From Gerris lacustris (taxonomy: Eukaryota > Arthropoda > Insecta > Hemiptera > Gerridae), in NCBI GenBank assembly GCA_951217055.1, contig OX578284.1, positions 31,646,187-31,710,186 of the forward strand: 64,000 nt of DNA, read 5' to 3'. Each line of letters begins with the position of its first letter. Position 1 is the stretch's first letter. The notes below the pieces were generated by a model, which searched no databases, was not told where the DNA came from, and saw nothing but the letters and a program-made list of their open reading frames with translations. This document shows, piece after piece, positions 12,136-23,778 of the stretch. Made by a program: the position numbers and the translations under genes.

Positions 12136-12339
12136 CCACCCAACTCACATCGTGGCACATCCCTTGGTGTCTCTCACTACACAATTTGTGTACCTTATTG
12201 CAGTGTGCAAAAACACGGTATTACATTGCTGATTTGTTTTGCCAGCCAAGCAAGAATGGCAGTGTGAGAGCACGCTCGTCTCTGATAAAGCCCTATACCT
12301 GATCTTCTTGAGTTGGTATAGGTCCAGAGTTGGGTCCAG

Positions 12340-14790
12340 AGTTTATCTGTGTCACCCTAATATTACCGCTTACTCATAATGATTTTAAGTAAGAAATTAT
12401 AGAGCTTATTGAGAAACGTATTAGAGAAACAATGCGAAAACAAAAAAGTTGATTGCTCCCGAAAACCAAAACAAAAAACTTAAAATAGTATAGGTATACA
12501 TTATATACTAATTGTGGACTGTGATCTAAATAATGATGATTGATGATAATTGCGATGAACAGTGAAATATAGTAATACATAATTAAAATTGTGAATTTTC
12601 TGACGTTTCCGTGTAATGTATTGCTCTTCATCGAGGTATAGACTAGAATGGTTTGTACCAATGATTGTTGTGAATGGTTTGTTAAAGAAGGAATGCACTC
12701 TATATTATTCCGAAACATTCAAAATGTTTCGCTATTCTTATTTGCTTATTGGCCGAATTTATTATTGCATTCGTCTGTTAAGTGGTGTATTGGGATTATT
12801 AACTCCATAAGTTTTTGTAATAATGTTAACTCAATTTGATTTCTTGCTACACTGCATTTGTAAACTTTTTTTTTTGTTACGGGTCTAATTTATGAGAGTT
12901 TTTACCGCGTAGTTTTTAAAAATTCTTTGTGAAACTTTATGCTTACATTTGCATATGTGTTGTGATAATCAAGGCATGTCGTGATGAAGTGCGTAAAAAT
13001 GTTTGCATTCTAAGTTCGTTCACATTGAAGTGGTTCTGCTAAATTCGTTTATATGTAAATGTAATCGAACTTGCAATGCAGAAATGTTTTTATTCTCTTC
13101 TTTTCAGTTTTACCTGAGCTTATAAAATATGAATTGAGTTTGCCTAAATTTCAACTATTTTATTTCTAGCTTAGTTGTCGATTATAGTTAAATCTTTATT
13201 ATTAAATTAATATTATTCAATACAGTTAACTTTATTGGTTTATTCTAAAATCACAATTTAATAGACTTACCTAATTTCGTTAAGACTGATATCCATACAA
13301 ATATTTTTTTGTTTGTTTTAAAACTTTTTAATGAGTCCCTCTTTCGATTTTTTTTTATATATGAAGTTTTACATCTTTTATAATTCATACGCTCTAATAG
13401 AACTAAAATATTGCTTGTTTACAATTTATTTTTGCAAAAGTTACTTCTCATTCACCTCTCAATGTTTCATTGAACTCCATGAATAATCATAGAGTTTAAG
13501 CATGTTTGTTTTAAGTCCTACTGCAACAGGTTGTAGTATTGATAGGCACTTCATTTTGAATATTCTTTCTTTCAATAAAGTGTTACAACAAAGACAAAGG
13601 CAACCATTAAAAATGTTAGATATTTTAAACGATTGCTTATAACTTTTTATAACATTTTGATAGCATTCATGTCAAACAAAGTCTATGTGAGCCTGATATC
13701 ATAGTATGTAAGCCACCTATTTGTATGTTTACATTTAACAAAGTTCTTGTATGCTTGACATTAAGGCCTAACTACTAACATTATAAGTTATGGTACGTTC
13801 ACACGTTGTCGACAACTAGACCAAACATTCTTACGGCACGACGTTTAGATTGAGACCTGTTGTGCCGCTTGGATGTCGTGGGGGGGAAATCGTAATATTT
13901 TGAGGCATGAGTAATGCTAAATGCACATCTGAATGGCGAAGTCATCTGAATGACATGAAGTCCCTTCGAGTGAATGGCCCTTAAGTTATTGTGGTAACAA
14001 GAATTACAGATAAACACTGCTGAATAGAGTCAAATCGTATTATTCGATCCACCACCTGATTGCCAAGAGCTATCTGGAGCAATAAATAAAATGAAAATCC
14101 TTAAAAAAGACTTGAGTTAAAAAATGGAAGCATTATCACAACTTCTTTGTTATCTATTACATTCACCTTTTCCCCGTTACTCACACAGAGACTCTATTGT
14201 TTCCTTTATGTTTACTCTTCCCCGTATTGGTTTTCATTCTTCTGATAGTGTTGGTTTTTTCTTCAGAAGAAGAACTAATGAAGCGGATATATTGGTTTCC
14301 AGTATTACTAACTCCTCCTACTGCCTCCAATATATTTCAAGCATCTTCTCTTCACTTTCGTGCCTCCACTCTTTTCAAGCTCTCGGTGAAAGTTACGCTC
14401 GATTTAGTCCCCGCTTCGCTCGCTTACTCTTATTTTTTTAGGGAGCCTTTTATGGAGCATTTTTCTTCCCTTTTTTTATCATCCTTTTAAGGATATAAAA
14501 GGTTTTTTTCCTTCTCTTCTTCAAATTTAAAATTGGCTGCTCTACCTACGCTGTTTTTAGTCTTCTTAGAGCTTTGAGTCATCTATCAAAGTCTAAATTT
14601 TTCGAAAACCGATGTAATCTTCTTTTTATACTCTTGCTTCCTTTACAATTTTTATTTTATAATATATACATACATGTATATTTTTTTTTACCTTTAGAGA
14701 AATTGTTGGGTATTTTAGCTTTGGGTTATTGATTTTCATACAATAGTTTTCATATTTAAACATCTTATTTAGGAAAAAATAGACTGTCAA
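12340..14790. other. AT-rich stretch, no gene recognised
   Basis: Several open frames of 60-115 codons occur on both strands (for example 12374-12718 minus and 14124-14441 plus), but they overlap one another, lack recognisable domains and show no start or splice context. A GC-richer patch at about 13795-14010 may be the edge of an unrecognised repeat. Confidence 0.4.
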
Positions 14791-14792
14791 TT

Positions 14793-15586
14793 AGTGTGGC
14801 ACATAGCTTCCTCGCATCCTATCATGTACTTTATTGTTATATTAACATTTAAATTGTTATTGTTTATTCTGTAAAAACTATTAATAGGTTTTGCGATCTT
14901 TAACACTTCATAGCGGCGTCGCTGTTGGTTTTACTAAAAGATTGTATTAGAAAAAAATGTTTGCCTCATTGAATAAAATGATTTTTTCCCCGACCTAAAA
15001 TTCCAATTTTAAATTTGAAGTTCACGTTTACGCGAGCGTTGCTCGTGAGTGCTTGGACGGATAACGTTGTCCAACGAACTCGTCCTGGGTATTGGTAAAA
15101 TGAACAGGTCTTCCAAATTTCATTAAAATCGGCCGATATTTACTCAAGTTATCGTCACACGTTTCATAATTGGCGGACACACAGACCGACAGGCAGACAG
15201 ACAGACAGACACGAGACCAAAAATGTTCCCTGATGTTTGAAACGGATTTCTGTCTTGGAATTTTTAAAATCGGAGACATAAAAGTTTTTCGTTTTCAAAA
15301 GTGAACACAATGCTTCCGTTACCCTCGGTAAGCTCGGAAGCAATAAAGTTTAAATAATTATGTATACTTATGTATGATGTGTACTACATAATTTAAGTTG
15401 TATATATTATTTATTAATATAGGTTGAATAAAAAATTATATTCTCCAAGCAGCATGGAATTGAAGTTCTTTACCGATAAAGTTCAATTCTTATGAATATT
15501 CGGAGCATATTATATTTAATAGATTAATACGGCATATCTAAGGTATTTAAACGTAGGTTTCGCTTTTAAAAATTGGGGTTTAAACT
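14793..15586 (-). repeat. Family A repeat, long copy
   Basis: It matches 37911-38695 over its whole length in the same orientation, from 'aattagtgtggcacatagct' to 'aaaaattggggtttaaa', with a TCGTCC/GGACAACG core and a (GACA)n tract at about 15186-15212. Its core matches the plus-oriented copies at 21080 and 28676 in reverse complement. Non-coding. Confidence 0.85.
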
Positions 15587-15732
15587 CTAGTGAATATAGA
15601 TTACAAATTAGTTATTTATACATAATGAATTGTTAAATGAGTTCTGTCATGGTTCTGTTATGTATTGTTTTGTTGGATTGACAAATTAAAAATAATCTTC
15701 TTTTACACCTAAAGATGCCTATAAAAGAGGCG

Positions 15733-15935
15733 GGTAAATATGTCGTATCTGACCCACTTTGATTAAATAACTATTAAGAAAAAGGGATGTTTAGTCTAAT
15801 TTACATTGGGACAAAGGAATATAACACTTTTGTATATAAAAGTGTGATATCCTTTGTCCCAATGTACATTAGACTAAATATCTCTTTATCATAGTAGTTA
15901 TTTAGACAAAGTGGGTCAGATACGACATATTTACC
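15733..15935. mobile_element. 203-bp MITE with 8-bp target duplication
   Basis: The element is almost entirely palindromic: its ends GGTAAATATGTCGTATCTGA are perfect inverted repeats, with roughly 100-bp arms. It is flanked by the exact 8-bp direct repeat AAGAGGCG (15725-15732 and 15936-15943). An 8-bp duplication fits hAT, P or Merlin-type transposases; the GG-initial termini do not settle which. No coding capacity. Confidence 0.92.
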
Positions 15936-15943
15936 AAGAGGCG

Positions 15944-17735
15944 AAATATTGCTTGATGGGTAGTTGAATTCATTAATACACTCTAAAAACCTTCATACAG
16001 AATAAATGTAGGAAAAAAGTATAGAATACAAAAAAGTATTGCCTCTGAGATTAAATATTTTATCAACCCATTATTTTTAGGTCATGTCCTACTATTTGTA
16101 TGACGGCTAAAAGCCAATAAAGCTATCTAATATTTGATGGTTTTCAGCGGCTTACTAAATCTTTAGTTATTGATTTTAGAAGTTAAATTGTTCAGTCATT
16201 TTGATTTTGTATATTTACTTTATGATTTGTGTATTTTCATTAAAAGTGTTCCTCTTCTATTCAAGCTAATATTTATCCTTTCATGAAAACGTATTGCTTA
16301 ATAATGATTTGAATGTGGGTAAAGTACACAGTTCAACAGAGTATATTTCCGAGTCTAATCAATCTAGATCTTTAGAGGACACCGCGTCGTTTTAAAATCA
16401 TAGCAGGGATCATTCATAAGAGTCAGTTACAACTTCTTCGGGTATGATTATTTTGAATATGTATGCCAAAAAGTCGAAATGGGTTATTTAGATTATGCAT
16501 CATGCATTTACACAGACTACTGATAGCCATTCTCACTCTTTTGGACTCACATGTACATGCTTACATACGTATGTATGAAAACATGTAAATATTAAAAAAT
16601 CCCCCCCAAAAAAAATTTTGCTATCGAATCTCTACTTTCTCTATACAAATTTGTAAGTAGACAGTTGTGTAATCAATTGTAATAATTTACACAATGTCAG
16701 CAGGTATTTGCATTCATGGGGAGAGTTGTAGCTGTACCGCCAAATCGGCAGTGCACCAATATATCTATTGAGGTTGATTCTGAATGAGTTAGATATGTAT
16801 GTTTTACACTGATATTCTCGTCGAATAGATTGTGTAAGTGCCTTCTTGTAATTGCCTAAAGTTTTTACCAGGCCAGCAAGAAACAAAAGAAAATTATTTA
16901 TAGCTAAACTAGTTTTTTTTTTTAATAATAATCCCAATTCGTTTTTTTAAGTTTTACTTATGGATAAGTTTTTCTAAATCCCGCTAGAAAAATACGATTG
17001 AATAATAGAATAATAAATTAACGATAAAACTTGTAGATTAGATATAAAGTATTACGTATAAAGCTTTGGTAACTATGCATCAAAAGTTAACTTCGTTTTA
17101 AGAATATGTTTTCTAAAAGTTATGATTTATTATTTGCTTAATGCTGATCCATATAGTGATTTATAGTTTTTATTTAATTAAATTACGTGTTGGGTGTTTG
17201 CTTAGGTTGTTAAGAGATAAGAAAGGTTGGAAAGGGGGATAGGAACGAAGCGTTTGGGCTCAAGTTTTAATAGAGGTAGGATTAACTGTACTTTGGTGAG
17301 TGATGTGAGAGGCAAGATTATTTCACCTTTCCTAATTAGGAAGGTAAACTAAACTAATGAAGTCAGCACTATCACGTAAATAATGGGTTTTTATGATAAC
17401 CCAACAATCATGGTTGTGTGATACATAAAGCTTTAATTTTGAGGGGTGAACTAAAATTATGAAAATATTGGGAAGATGAGGTACCTGGAGTGTAGAGGTG
17501 TATATGATATTGTAATGCTTCTGAAGCCATTGAAACAACTTTAATGTACGATTATAATGCTCAATATATTTCAAGAAAGACATTGACAGCTATCAAAACC
17601 ATGACATTAATAATTCCATAATTGTCACAGATTTAGTAACTACCGTGGACGTAGAGAAGGGCCCTCCAATGTCCAGGCAGTGCTGTACTTGGTGGTGAGT
17701 ATCCTAGTATGCAGTGGTGATTTCCTGATTGTTTG
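15944..17735. other. AT-rich stretch, nothing recognised
   Basis: Short open frames (for example 16641-16937 and 17332-17583 on the minus strand) have no recognisable domains. The right end may include part of the BEL/Pao LTR described next. Confidence 0.4.
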
Positions 17736-17739
17736 AGAT

Positions 17740-18001
17740 GGGGTATCAAATTCAGGCAAGATGATAAGTAATAAAAAAAAAACTTCTTCTCAAGCAATTT
17801 AAACAAGTCCTTTTTATTGGATTTAAGAGTACACAAAAATATTAATCTATCCTTTTCAAAATACAAATATCAACAACCTTCTAACCTCACATGACTGCAG
17901 TTATTACAGTGTAAAACAAAAAATCTAAATTAAGACCTATAAAATTATAAGTTATTTCTAAAAACAGATTTATATCTAAAGTTTATTCTTAGAATCCAAC
18001 A
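17740..18001 (-). repeat. Probable 3' LTR of the BEL/Pao element
   Basis: Read on the minus strand, a purine-rich GGTGGGAG tract is followed by TGTTGGATTCTAAG, a typical LTR start, about 50 bp after the pol stop codon at 18054-18056. An AATAAA-type signal lies at about 17812-17818. The far boundary is not defined and no matching 5' LTR was found, so the end coordinate is approximate. Confidence 0.55.
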
Positions 18002-18053
18002 TTCTCCCACCTTCAAGGTGATTCTGGAAAAATACATTGAATAAAATATAGAT

Positions 18054-20671
18054 TCACTGGTAACGGGTAGGAGTCTTGATCAGTCGTCCTCTCCTGGTAA
18101 CTTTCACTTGTGATGTGGAGTTGTCTTCTTCTTCAGTACACAGGTTAGACTCATGTTGGTCAGAAGGTTTGTTCAAAGGATTACTGATTACGAGAGGAGT
18201 GTTCTTATACATAGGAGACACTATATTTCCAAAGGGTATAATCTTTGCACAGGTCTCATGATTATTCCTGAAGCAGTCTTAAGTCGCACTAGCTGGGTTT
18301 CACCATCTCTTCCAGGTAGGAGCTCTCACACTATACCAAAGACCAGTCCATTCTTTTTAAGTTGTCATGACCAACAAGGACAACTTCTTCTCTTTTAATT
18401 TTGTGATGTTGATGTCTATTTGAAAAAAGTGCTAACTGTCCAAGGTACTCTGAACGAAATCTTTCTCTTAAGCATTCTCTCAATGATTGAGTTCGTTTCC
18501 AACGTCGTGTCAAACTTTTTGAATCTATTAAATCTAATTCAGGCACTCCGTCCTCTTCGAGAGCTCTGAGAAAAGAGGAATGAGTGAGAGAATGCAATTC
18601 AGTCAGAAGTCGTTTAAGTATTCCAATTAGACGCTCCCACCAACTTCCCCACCAAGGAGCTGTTGGAGGATTAAATATCCACTGTATCTTTTGCACTGAA
18701 CTATATTCTGCTATTTCACTCCAGTTGACACGCTCAAATGCCCTGCTAGCACCAACAAAGTGTGTTCTACAATCAGTCCAAACAGTTATAGGTCGTCCTC
18801 TTCTTGCCACCAATCTTCGGAATATGAGACTTCGGAAGTCTTGTAAGAAAATATCAGTTGAGAGTGCAGATAAAAGTTCAAGATGGACTGCTCTATAATA
18901 TAGAGCAGTCTATAATATAGAGTCTATATACAGCACACGTATACAAACATACCCAGGCTTTAACTCCTGTTTTTAAGTGGAGAGGGCCAGAGGGCCGGCT
19001 AAATCAACTCCTGCGATTTCAAATGCTGCTGCCTCTTTAACTCTCCTATAGGGTAATGGTGGTGGAGTGGTCTCAATCTTTTTAGTATCAAAACGGCGGC
19101 AAATAACACATTTTTTTTTACCACAGATCTAACAGTTTTTCTTCCTCGAAGGATCCAGTACCTTTCCTGAAGTATGCTGAGAAGTCCTTGGGTACCTGGC
19201 ACATGACAATTTTTTACATGTAAATAATAATTCATTCATTCTACAACAATGTGTTTTGATGGCAGGAGAATAGGGAAGCGAAAACCTTTGGTTTCTCGTC
19301 TGTCAGATACTTTAGTTCTTAATCTAATGATATTGTCAGCATCCAAAAATGGCTGTAATGAAATTTTTTTTTTATCAAAAACCCCTTGAAAACATTCATT
19401 TTGAATATTATGCCAAATGAATAATTTAAAAAATCCGCTGTATTTAGTTATTCAACTGTAAGTACACCTACTTTCATGTTTTTATTTTTACAGTTGTAAA
19501 TGAATCGGCATATCCAGGTCACCATTCTAATAATCTTTGAATATTTTGAAAAATAACTATAAAACCAATTATTGCTATTCGGATGCTCCACACTGAATCC
19601 TGATGAAATAACACCTTTGCTTTTTTCTAGAGCTATAGCAACTTCATCGCAGTCTAAATTTTGTTGAGGCCAATTTTCTTTTGTTGACCTTAGCCATTCG
19701 GGACCCTTCTACCATCGAGATGCTGCTAGCTGCTTCGGAGAACATCCCCGAGAAGGTAGATCTGCTATATTTAAGTAACCTGGTAGGTGAAACCACATAT
19801 TCTTGTCTGTTAAAGATCTAATTTCTTGAACTCGGTTCCAAACAATTTTCTTCTCGTTGAATCGAGGAAATTCCAGTGCTGGAATCTGACCAATAGTAAG
19901 CAGGAATATCAGCTAGTTCTTCACACTTCCTGATTGTTGTCATTAAACGGGCACCAATATTTGATGCTAACTGCTCTAATCTTGGTATAGTCATTCTTTT
20001 TGCTGGAGTAACTCGGGTGTTTGCTTGAATTAACTGTACATAGGGTTTTTAAGGGTTCCTGATTTAAGAAAAATTACTGCTTCATATGCATCTTGGGATG
20101 CATCGCAAAAACAATGCAGGCTCCATTGAGTTCGATCATGTCCCCTCACACACCATCTAAAAATTCTAATATTTATTAAATAATGGAGTTCAGCATACCA
20201 ATTTAAAAACTCCCTTTTTAATTCTGAATTAATTTCTGCATCCCATCCAATTTTCTGACACCAGGGTTTTTGAAGAAGTAGTTTAGGGAGAATAGTTGCT
20301 GGATCTGTAAAGCCTTTTGGGTCAAAGATTTTTTGGACTGTGGATAATACTATTCTTTTTGTTAAAACACAAACTGATATATATCTTGAACTGTCTAATT
20401 GGAGTGTGTCGTCCTCTTTATTCCAATCAAGGCCATGATCTGGTGAAGATTTCCGATTGGTAGTATCAAAACTTCTTTCCCAACAACGAAGGTCAATCTT
20501 ACCGTCCGCCATGATTTTGGTAGCTTCTTTGATAAAAGCATCAGTCCTTTCATCATTATCCAGATTTGTAATGCAGTTGTCTACGTAAAAACACTGATTG
20601 AGTCTTTTTATTGCATGTTTCTTCTGGATAAGGATTATCATTCTTAAGTACATTTTCTTTTTTAAGTACAT
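18054..20671 (-). pseudogene. pol: BEL/Pao retrotransposon pol, decayed and 5'-truncated
   Basis: Several minus-strand frames together cover the back two thirds of a BEL/Pao polyprotein in the correct order. At 20671-20030 are the reverse transcriptase YVDN active-site region, the tract KLLLQKPW, and the RNase H start SLHCFCDASQDAYEAV. Another frame at about 20030-19610 continues the RNase H and linker ([29 protein letters not shown]). At 19235-18999 is the integrase zinc-binding part (HVKNCHVPGTQG). At 18813-18550 is the integrase core ending NPPTAPWWGSWWERL, and the C-terminal domain runs on to a stop at 18054-18056. Frameshifts separate these blocks. Gag, protease and the front of the reverse transcriptase are absent, and no 5' LTR is visible. 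It cannot make a functional product. Confidence 0.93.
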
Positions 20672-21079
20672 TTTTCTTTGAAAAAGTACTTATTTTTTAC
20701 TAAAACAAATACCAATTCCTCTTTATTTATTTAACTTCGGGAATTACTTTATGGTGTACTAATTTACTTGGTACCCACCCTATATTTGTAATCACTTAGG
20801 CCCTCCGCTCACGGAGCAACTCAAAGCAAACACAACTGGTGTCAAACTAAAATTGCCAACTGGTTACAAACTTAAATGTGATGCGTTTCCACTCACGAGG
20901 ACAACTCAAATTGATATCATAGTTTTCTTTGTGTTCTGGAAGGTGGAACATCCATATTGTGCCATGGATAATAATTCTAGTGACGACTCGAGTGACGAAT
21001 CTGTGGTAATAAATTATTATTATTACAAAAGAAAATTAAAAATAAGAAAATATTGGGTTCATCCATATCTCGAAAAATA

Positions 21080-21690
21080 TTCATGTCAAATGTTCATTTT
21101 ACCAATGCTCAGGACGAGTTTGTTGGACAACGTAGTACGCCCAACCGTTCGCTCGCGTAAACGTGAGCTTCAAAATTAAAATTGAAATTTTAGGACGGGA
21201 AAAAATTCTAACTTTATCTATTCGATGAGACGAACATTTTTTTAAAATATCATTTAGTAGTAAAACCAAGAGGGACACCGATATGATTTAATAAAAGATC
21301 GTTAAAACTATTAAAGCGGACCTTAACGTTTATAGTAGAGAAATCAACGTTTTTACCGATATCTTACGTTCCAACGCAACGATTTTAATAAAACTTCATA
21401 TACGTCGTCTAAAGTACAATTGAAACAGGCATGAAAAAAAATTCAACTTCATAATAACAGAAGTTTTTGCATAGAGAAGTCATACATTATATAATAATTG
21501 CAAAGGAGATGTGTGGTTAGAAGAATAGTAAGAAAGCAGGGTGGTACCCTTACTACTAGCCGCTGTACTATTGGCATACCCTTTTTATATCATCTCATCA
21601 TGATGATTCATGATTATCTATTTTTTCACTATTCAATACATATTTATTACTATACACTCGCTTCAATGATAGAGCATCGCGATGCCTAGT
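21080..21690 (+). repeat. Family A repeat, plus-oriented copy
   Basis: It shares with 28676-29432 the blocks 'ttggacaacg', 'attaaagcggacct', 'ttaccgatatcttacgtt' and the end 'cgctcgcttcaatgatagagc'. It lies inside the outer TTA-flanked element, so it inserted later. Confidence 0.85.
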
Positions 21691-22241
21691 ATATTTATAT
21701 AAAAAAATTATTATTTATATTAATAAATTAATTATTCATTATAATTATTAATAAAATAATTATAATATATAATATATGTTTGATAATGATTAAAATTTAT
21801 TTATCAAATTTATTTATATATTTATATAATATTAATATACATATTATATTTTATATAGGTATATTAAATAGCAATAAGCTGGCCACACACGAGCGGATTT
21901 TTTGACGGACCTGGTCCGCGGACCGGGTCGGCGGACCGGGTCCGCGGACCCGGTCCGCGGATCTCAGGTCTGTCGTTCCCCCACTAACGTGCAAACCCCG
22001 TCCGTCGGATCTAGTCCGTCAACTCGGTCCGCGGACACGGTTCGCTCGTGTGTGGGGCAAATCCGCGGATTTTTCCTTGTTGGTCCGCGGACCCAGGTCT
22101 GTCCAGCATGCTCGACAGACCTGTTCAACGGACGACGGACCGGGATCTCATACTAGCGGCTGTGTCTCACTGTGTACGACTGTGCGGTCAATTCTAATAA
22201 TTTAATATCATATATATACACATTATACATCATATATATAG

Positions 22242-22310
22242 AGTAAAACTTGTCTAAGCTGGAAACCTGCTAAGGTAGAAACTTTTTCTCGGAACGTTTT
22301 TTTTCTAAGT
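22242..22310 (+). mobile_element. pogo/Tigger-like MITE end (fragment)
   Basis: Begins AGTAAAACTTGTCTAAGCTGG, the same terminal sequence as the three copies to its right. The opposite end is missing; the copy runs into TA-rich sequence. Confidence 0.6.
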
Positions 22311-22364
22311 ATATATACATATAGGATATATTATTTAATATATCCTATATATATATATATATAT

Positions 22365-22525
22365 AGTAAAACTTGTCTAAGCTGGAACACGTGTAAGCTG
22401 GAAACCTGCTAAGGTAGAAACTTTTTCTCGGAACGTTTTTTTTCTAAGTATATATACATATAGGATATATTAAATAATATATCCTTTTTATATATATATA
22501 TATATAAAAAGGAACCGTTTTACTG
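22365..22525. mobile_element. pogo/Tigger-like MITE
   Basis: Left end AGTAAAACTTGTCTAAGCTGG; right end GTTTTACTG followed by TA. The centre is a TA-rich palindrome around GGATATATT. Ends of CAGTAAAAC type next to TA are characteristic of pogo/Tigger members of the Tc1/mariner superfamily. Confidence 0.65.
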
Positions 22526-22532
22526 TATATAT

Positions 22533-22694
22533 ACAGTAAAACTTTAACTAAAACTTTACTAAAACAAGTAAAACACCCTGTATAAGCTGGAAACCTGCTA
22601 AGGTAGAAACTTTTTGGTGGAATTTTTTGGTGGAACTTTTTGGTGGAATTTTTTTTCTGGAACCGAGGCCTTCCAGCTTAGGCAAGTTTTACTG
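22533..22694. mobile_element. pogo/Tigger-like MITE, complete ends
   Basis: The ends are CAGTAAAAC and, in reverse complement, CAGTAAAACTTGCCTAAGCTGG, with TA on both sides. The interior repeats AAGCTGGAAACCTGC and a GGTGGAA(T)nT tract. Non-coding. Confidence 0.75.
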
Positions 22695-22748
22695 TATATA
22701 ATATATTTATATATATTATTTAATATATCCTATATATATATATATATA

Positions 22749-22919
22749 CAGTAAAACTTGTCTAAGCTGGAACACGTGTAAGCTGGAAACTTGCAAAGTT
22801 AGAAACTTTCTCGGAACGTTTTTTTTTTCTAAGTAAAACACCCTGTATAAGCTGGAAACCTGCTAAGGTGGATTTTTTTTTCTGGAACCGAGGCCTTCAA
22901 GCTTAGGTAAGTTTTAGTG
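22749..22919. mobile_element. pogo/Tigger-like MITE
   Basis: Left end CAGTAAAACTTGTCTAAGCTGG preceded by TA; right end GTAAGTTTTAGTG, one base off the consensus. Fourth member of a cluster within 700 bp. Confidence 0.7.
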
Positions 22920-22970
22920 TATATATAAATATATATATATAAATACATATATATATATATATATATATAA

Positions 22971-23058
<88 letters not shown>

Positions 23059-23060
23059 GT
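22920..23060. repeat. (TA)n microsatellite
   Basis: About 140 bp of nearly pure TA dinucleotides with a few TAAA interruptions, directly right of the pogo-like cluster. Confidence 0.95.
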
Positions 23061-23778
23061 TATGTTATATAATATTTATAATATATAAATATAAATAGGG
23101 AATTAATAAATGCCAGAGGGAGAAAATTAAAACTGAATAAAAACCGAATTAAAAACTGAAAGAGACTGAAGAATTTAATTTAAATTTAAATTTAATTTAA
23201 ACTGAAGAATTTAATTTAAACTGTAGAATTTAATTGAAAAGATGAAATGAATTTAATTAGAAATGAAACGAATATGGAAATGAACGGATATGGAATGAAA
23301 CATTATTTGGGTGAGAAATAGTAAAATGATAAAGAGCTAAATCCGCGTACAAATAATACACTTTGGTCCGTGCGTGTGTGGTGACAACGGCGGACGGGGT
23401 CCGCGGATCTCATGTCCGCCGACAAGGTCCGGTCGGTTGTTTCTCCACTAACGCACATACCGGGTCCGCGGATTTCCCCAAATCCGTTGGAAAAGTCCGT
23501 GGTCCGTTGGAAAAATCCGCTCGTGTGTGGCCAGCTATACACTGTAAACAATCGGACGTCGGACGAGCAACTGAAAACTCCAGTCATTTTTGAGTTGACA
23601 AGTTGAGTTGTAAGCAAACCCAGTTTGTAATGAGTTGCTCCGTGTGCGGTGTCCCATTCATTTCATAGGTTGAAACTCATGGCCAACTGGTTGGTGATTT
23701 GAGTTTGTATTCAGTTTGTTTTAAATTGCTCCGTGTGCGGAGGGCCTTAGTAACACTGCTCGTATCAAAGAATGGGGA

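Larger units (their letters stand above)
11667..12335 (-). mobile_element. Retrozyme-like tandem repeat with inverted tail
   Basis: A unit of about 307-308 bp is repeated directly: 11667-11973, then 11974-12146 as a partial second copy. It is followed by an inverted segment in which 12151-12335 is the reverse complement of 11830-12014 (185-bp arms). Each direct copy carries a hammerhead ribozyme core on the minus strand (11785-11827 and 12093-12135). Tandem units of a few hundred bp with one hammerhead per unit are the described structure of retrozymes, non-autonomous retroelements that move through small circular RNAs. The region is GC-richer than its surroundings and a short TA tract lies just left of it. 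Mobility is inferred. Confidence 0.65.
21877..23536. mobile_element. Second nested TIR element, GC-rich ends
   Basis: Perfect 26-bp inverted ends begin AGCTGGCCACACACGAGCGG (21877-21902 and 23511-23536). The sub-terminal parts are built from repeated TCCGCGGACC motifs, strikingly GC-rich in an AT-rich window. ATA directly adjoins both ends, possibly a 3-bp duplication. The centre (22240-23060) is occupied by pogo-like MITEs and a (TA)n tract. No transposase is visible. Confidence 0.82.
20799..23746. mobile_element. PIF/Harbinger-like element with TTA duplication, filled with nested insertions
   Basis: The left end GGCCCTCCGCTCACGGAGCAA and right end (reverse complement GGCCCTCCGCACACGGAGCAA) are inverted repeats continuing over more than 30 bp. 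Both ends are flanked by TTA (20796-20798 and 23747-23749). A 3-bp TTA duplication with GG-initial ends is typical of PIF/Harbinger. The original element was probably only a few hundred bp; most of its length is later insertions (a family A copy, a second TIR element and pogo-like MITEs). No Harbinger transposase is recognisable. Confidence 0.78.

Noticed and set aside
11673..12267. Several overlapping cysteine/histidine-rich frames on both strands
   Set aside because: They follow the tandem and inverted copies of the ribozyme-bearing repeat; the same peptide start recurs because the DNA is repeated.
18076..18898. Plus-strand frames opposite the BEL/Pao pol
   Set aside because: They are shadows of the minus-strand integrase region, with no domain of their own.
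21902..22156. 84-codon arginine/glycine/serine-rich frame and its mirror frames at 23303-23617
   Set aside because: Produced by the CCGCGG-rich sub-terminal repeats of a TIR element; opposite-strand frames mirror it.
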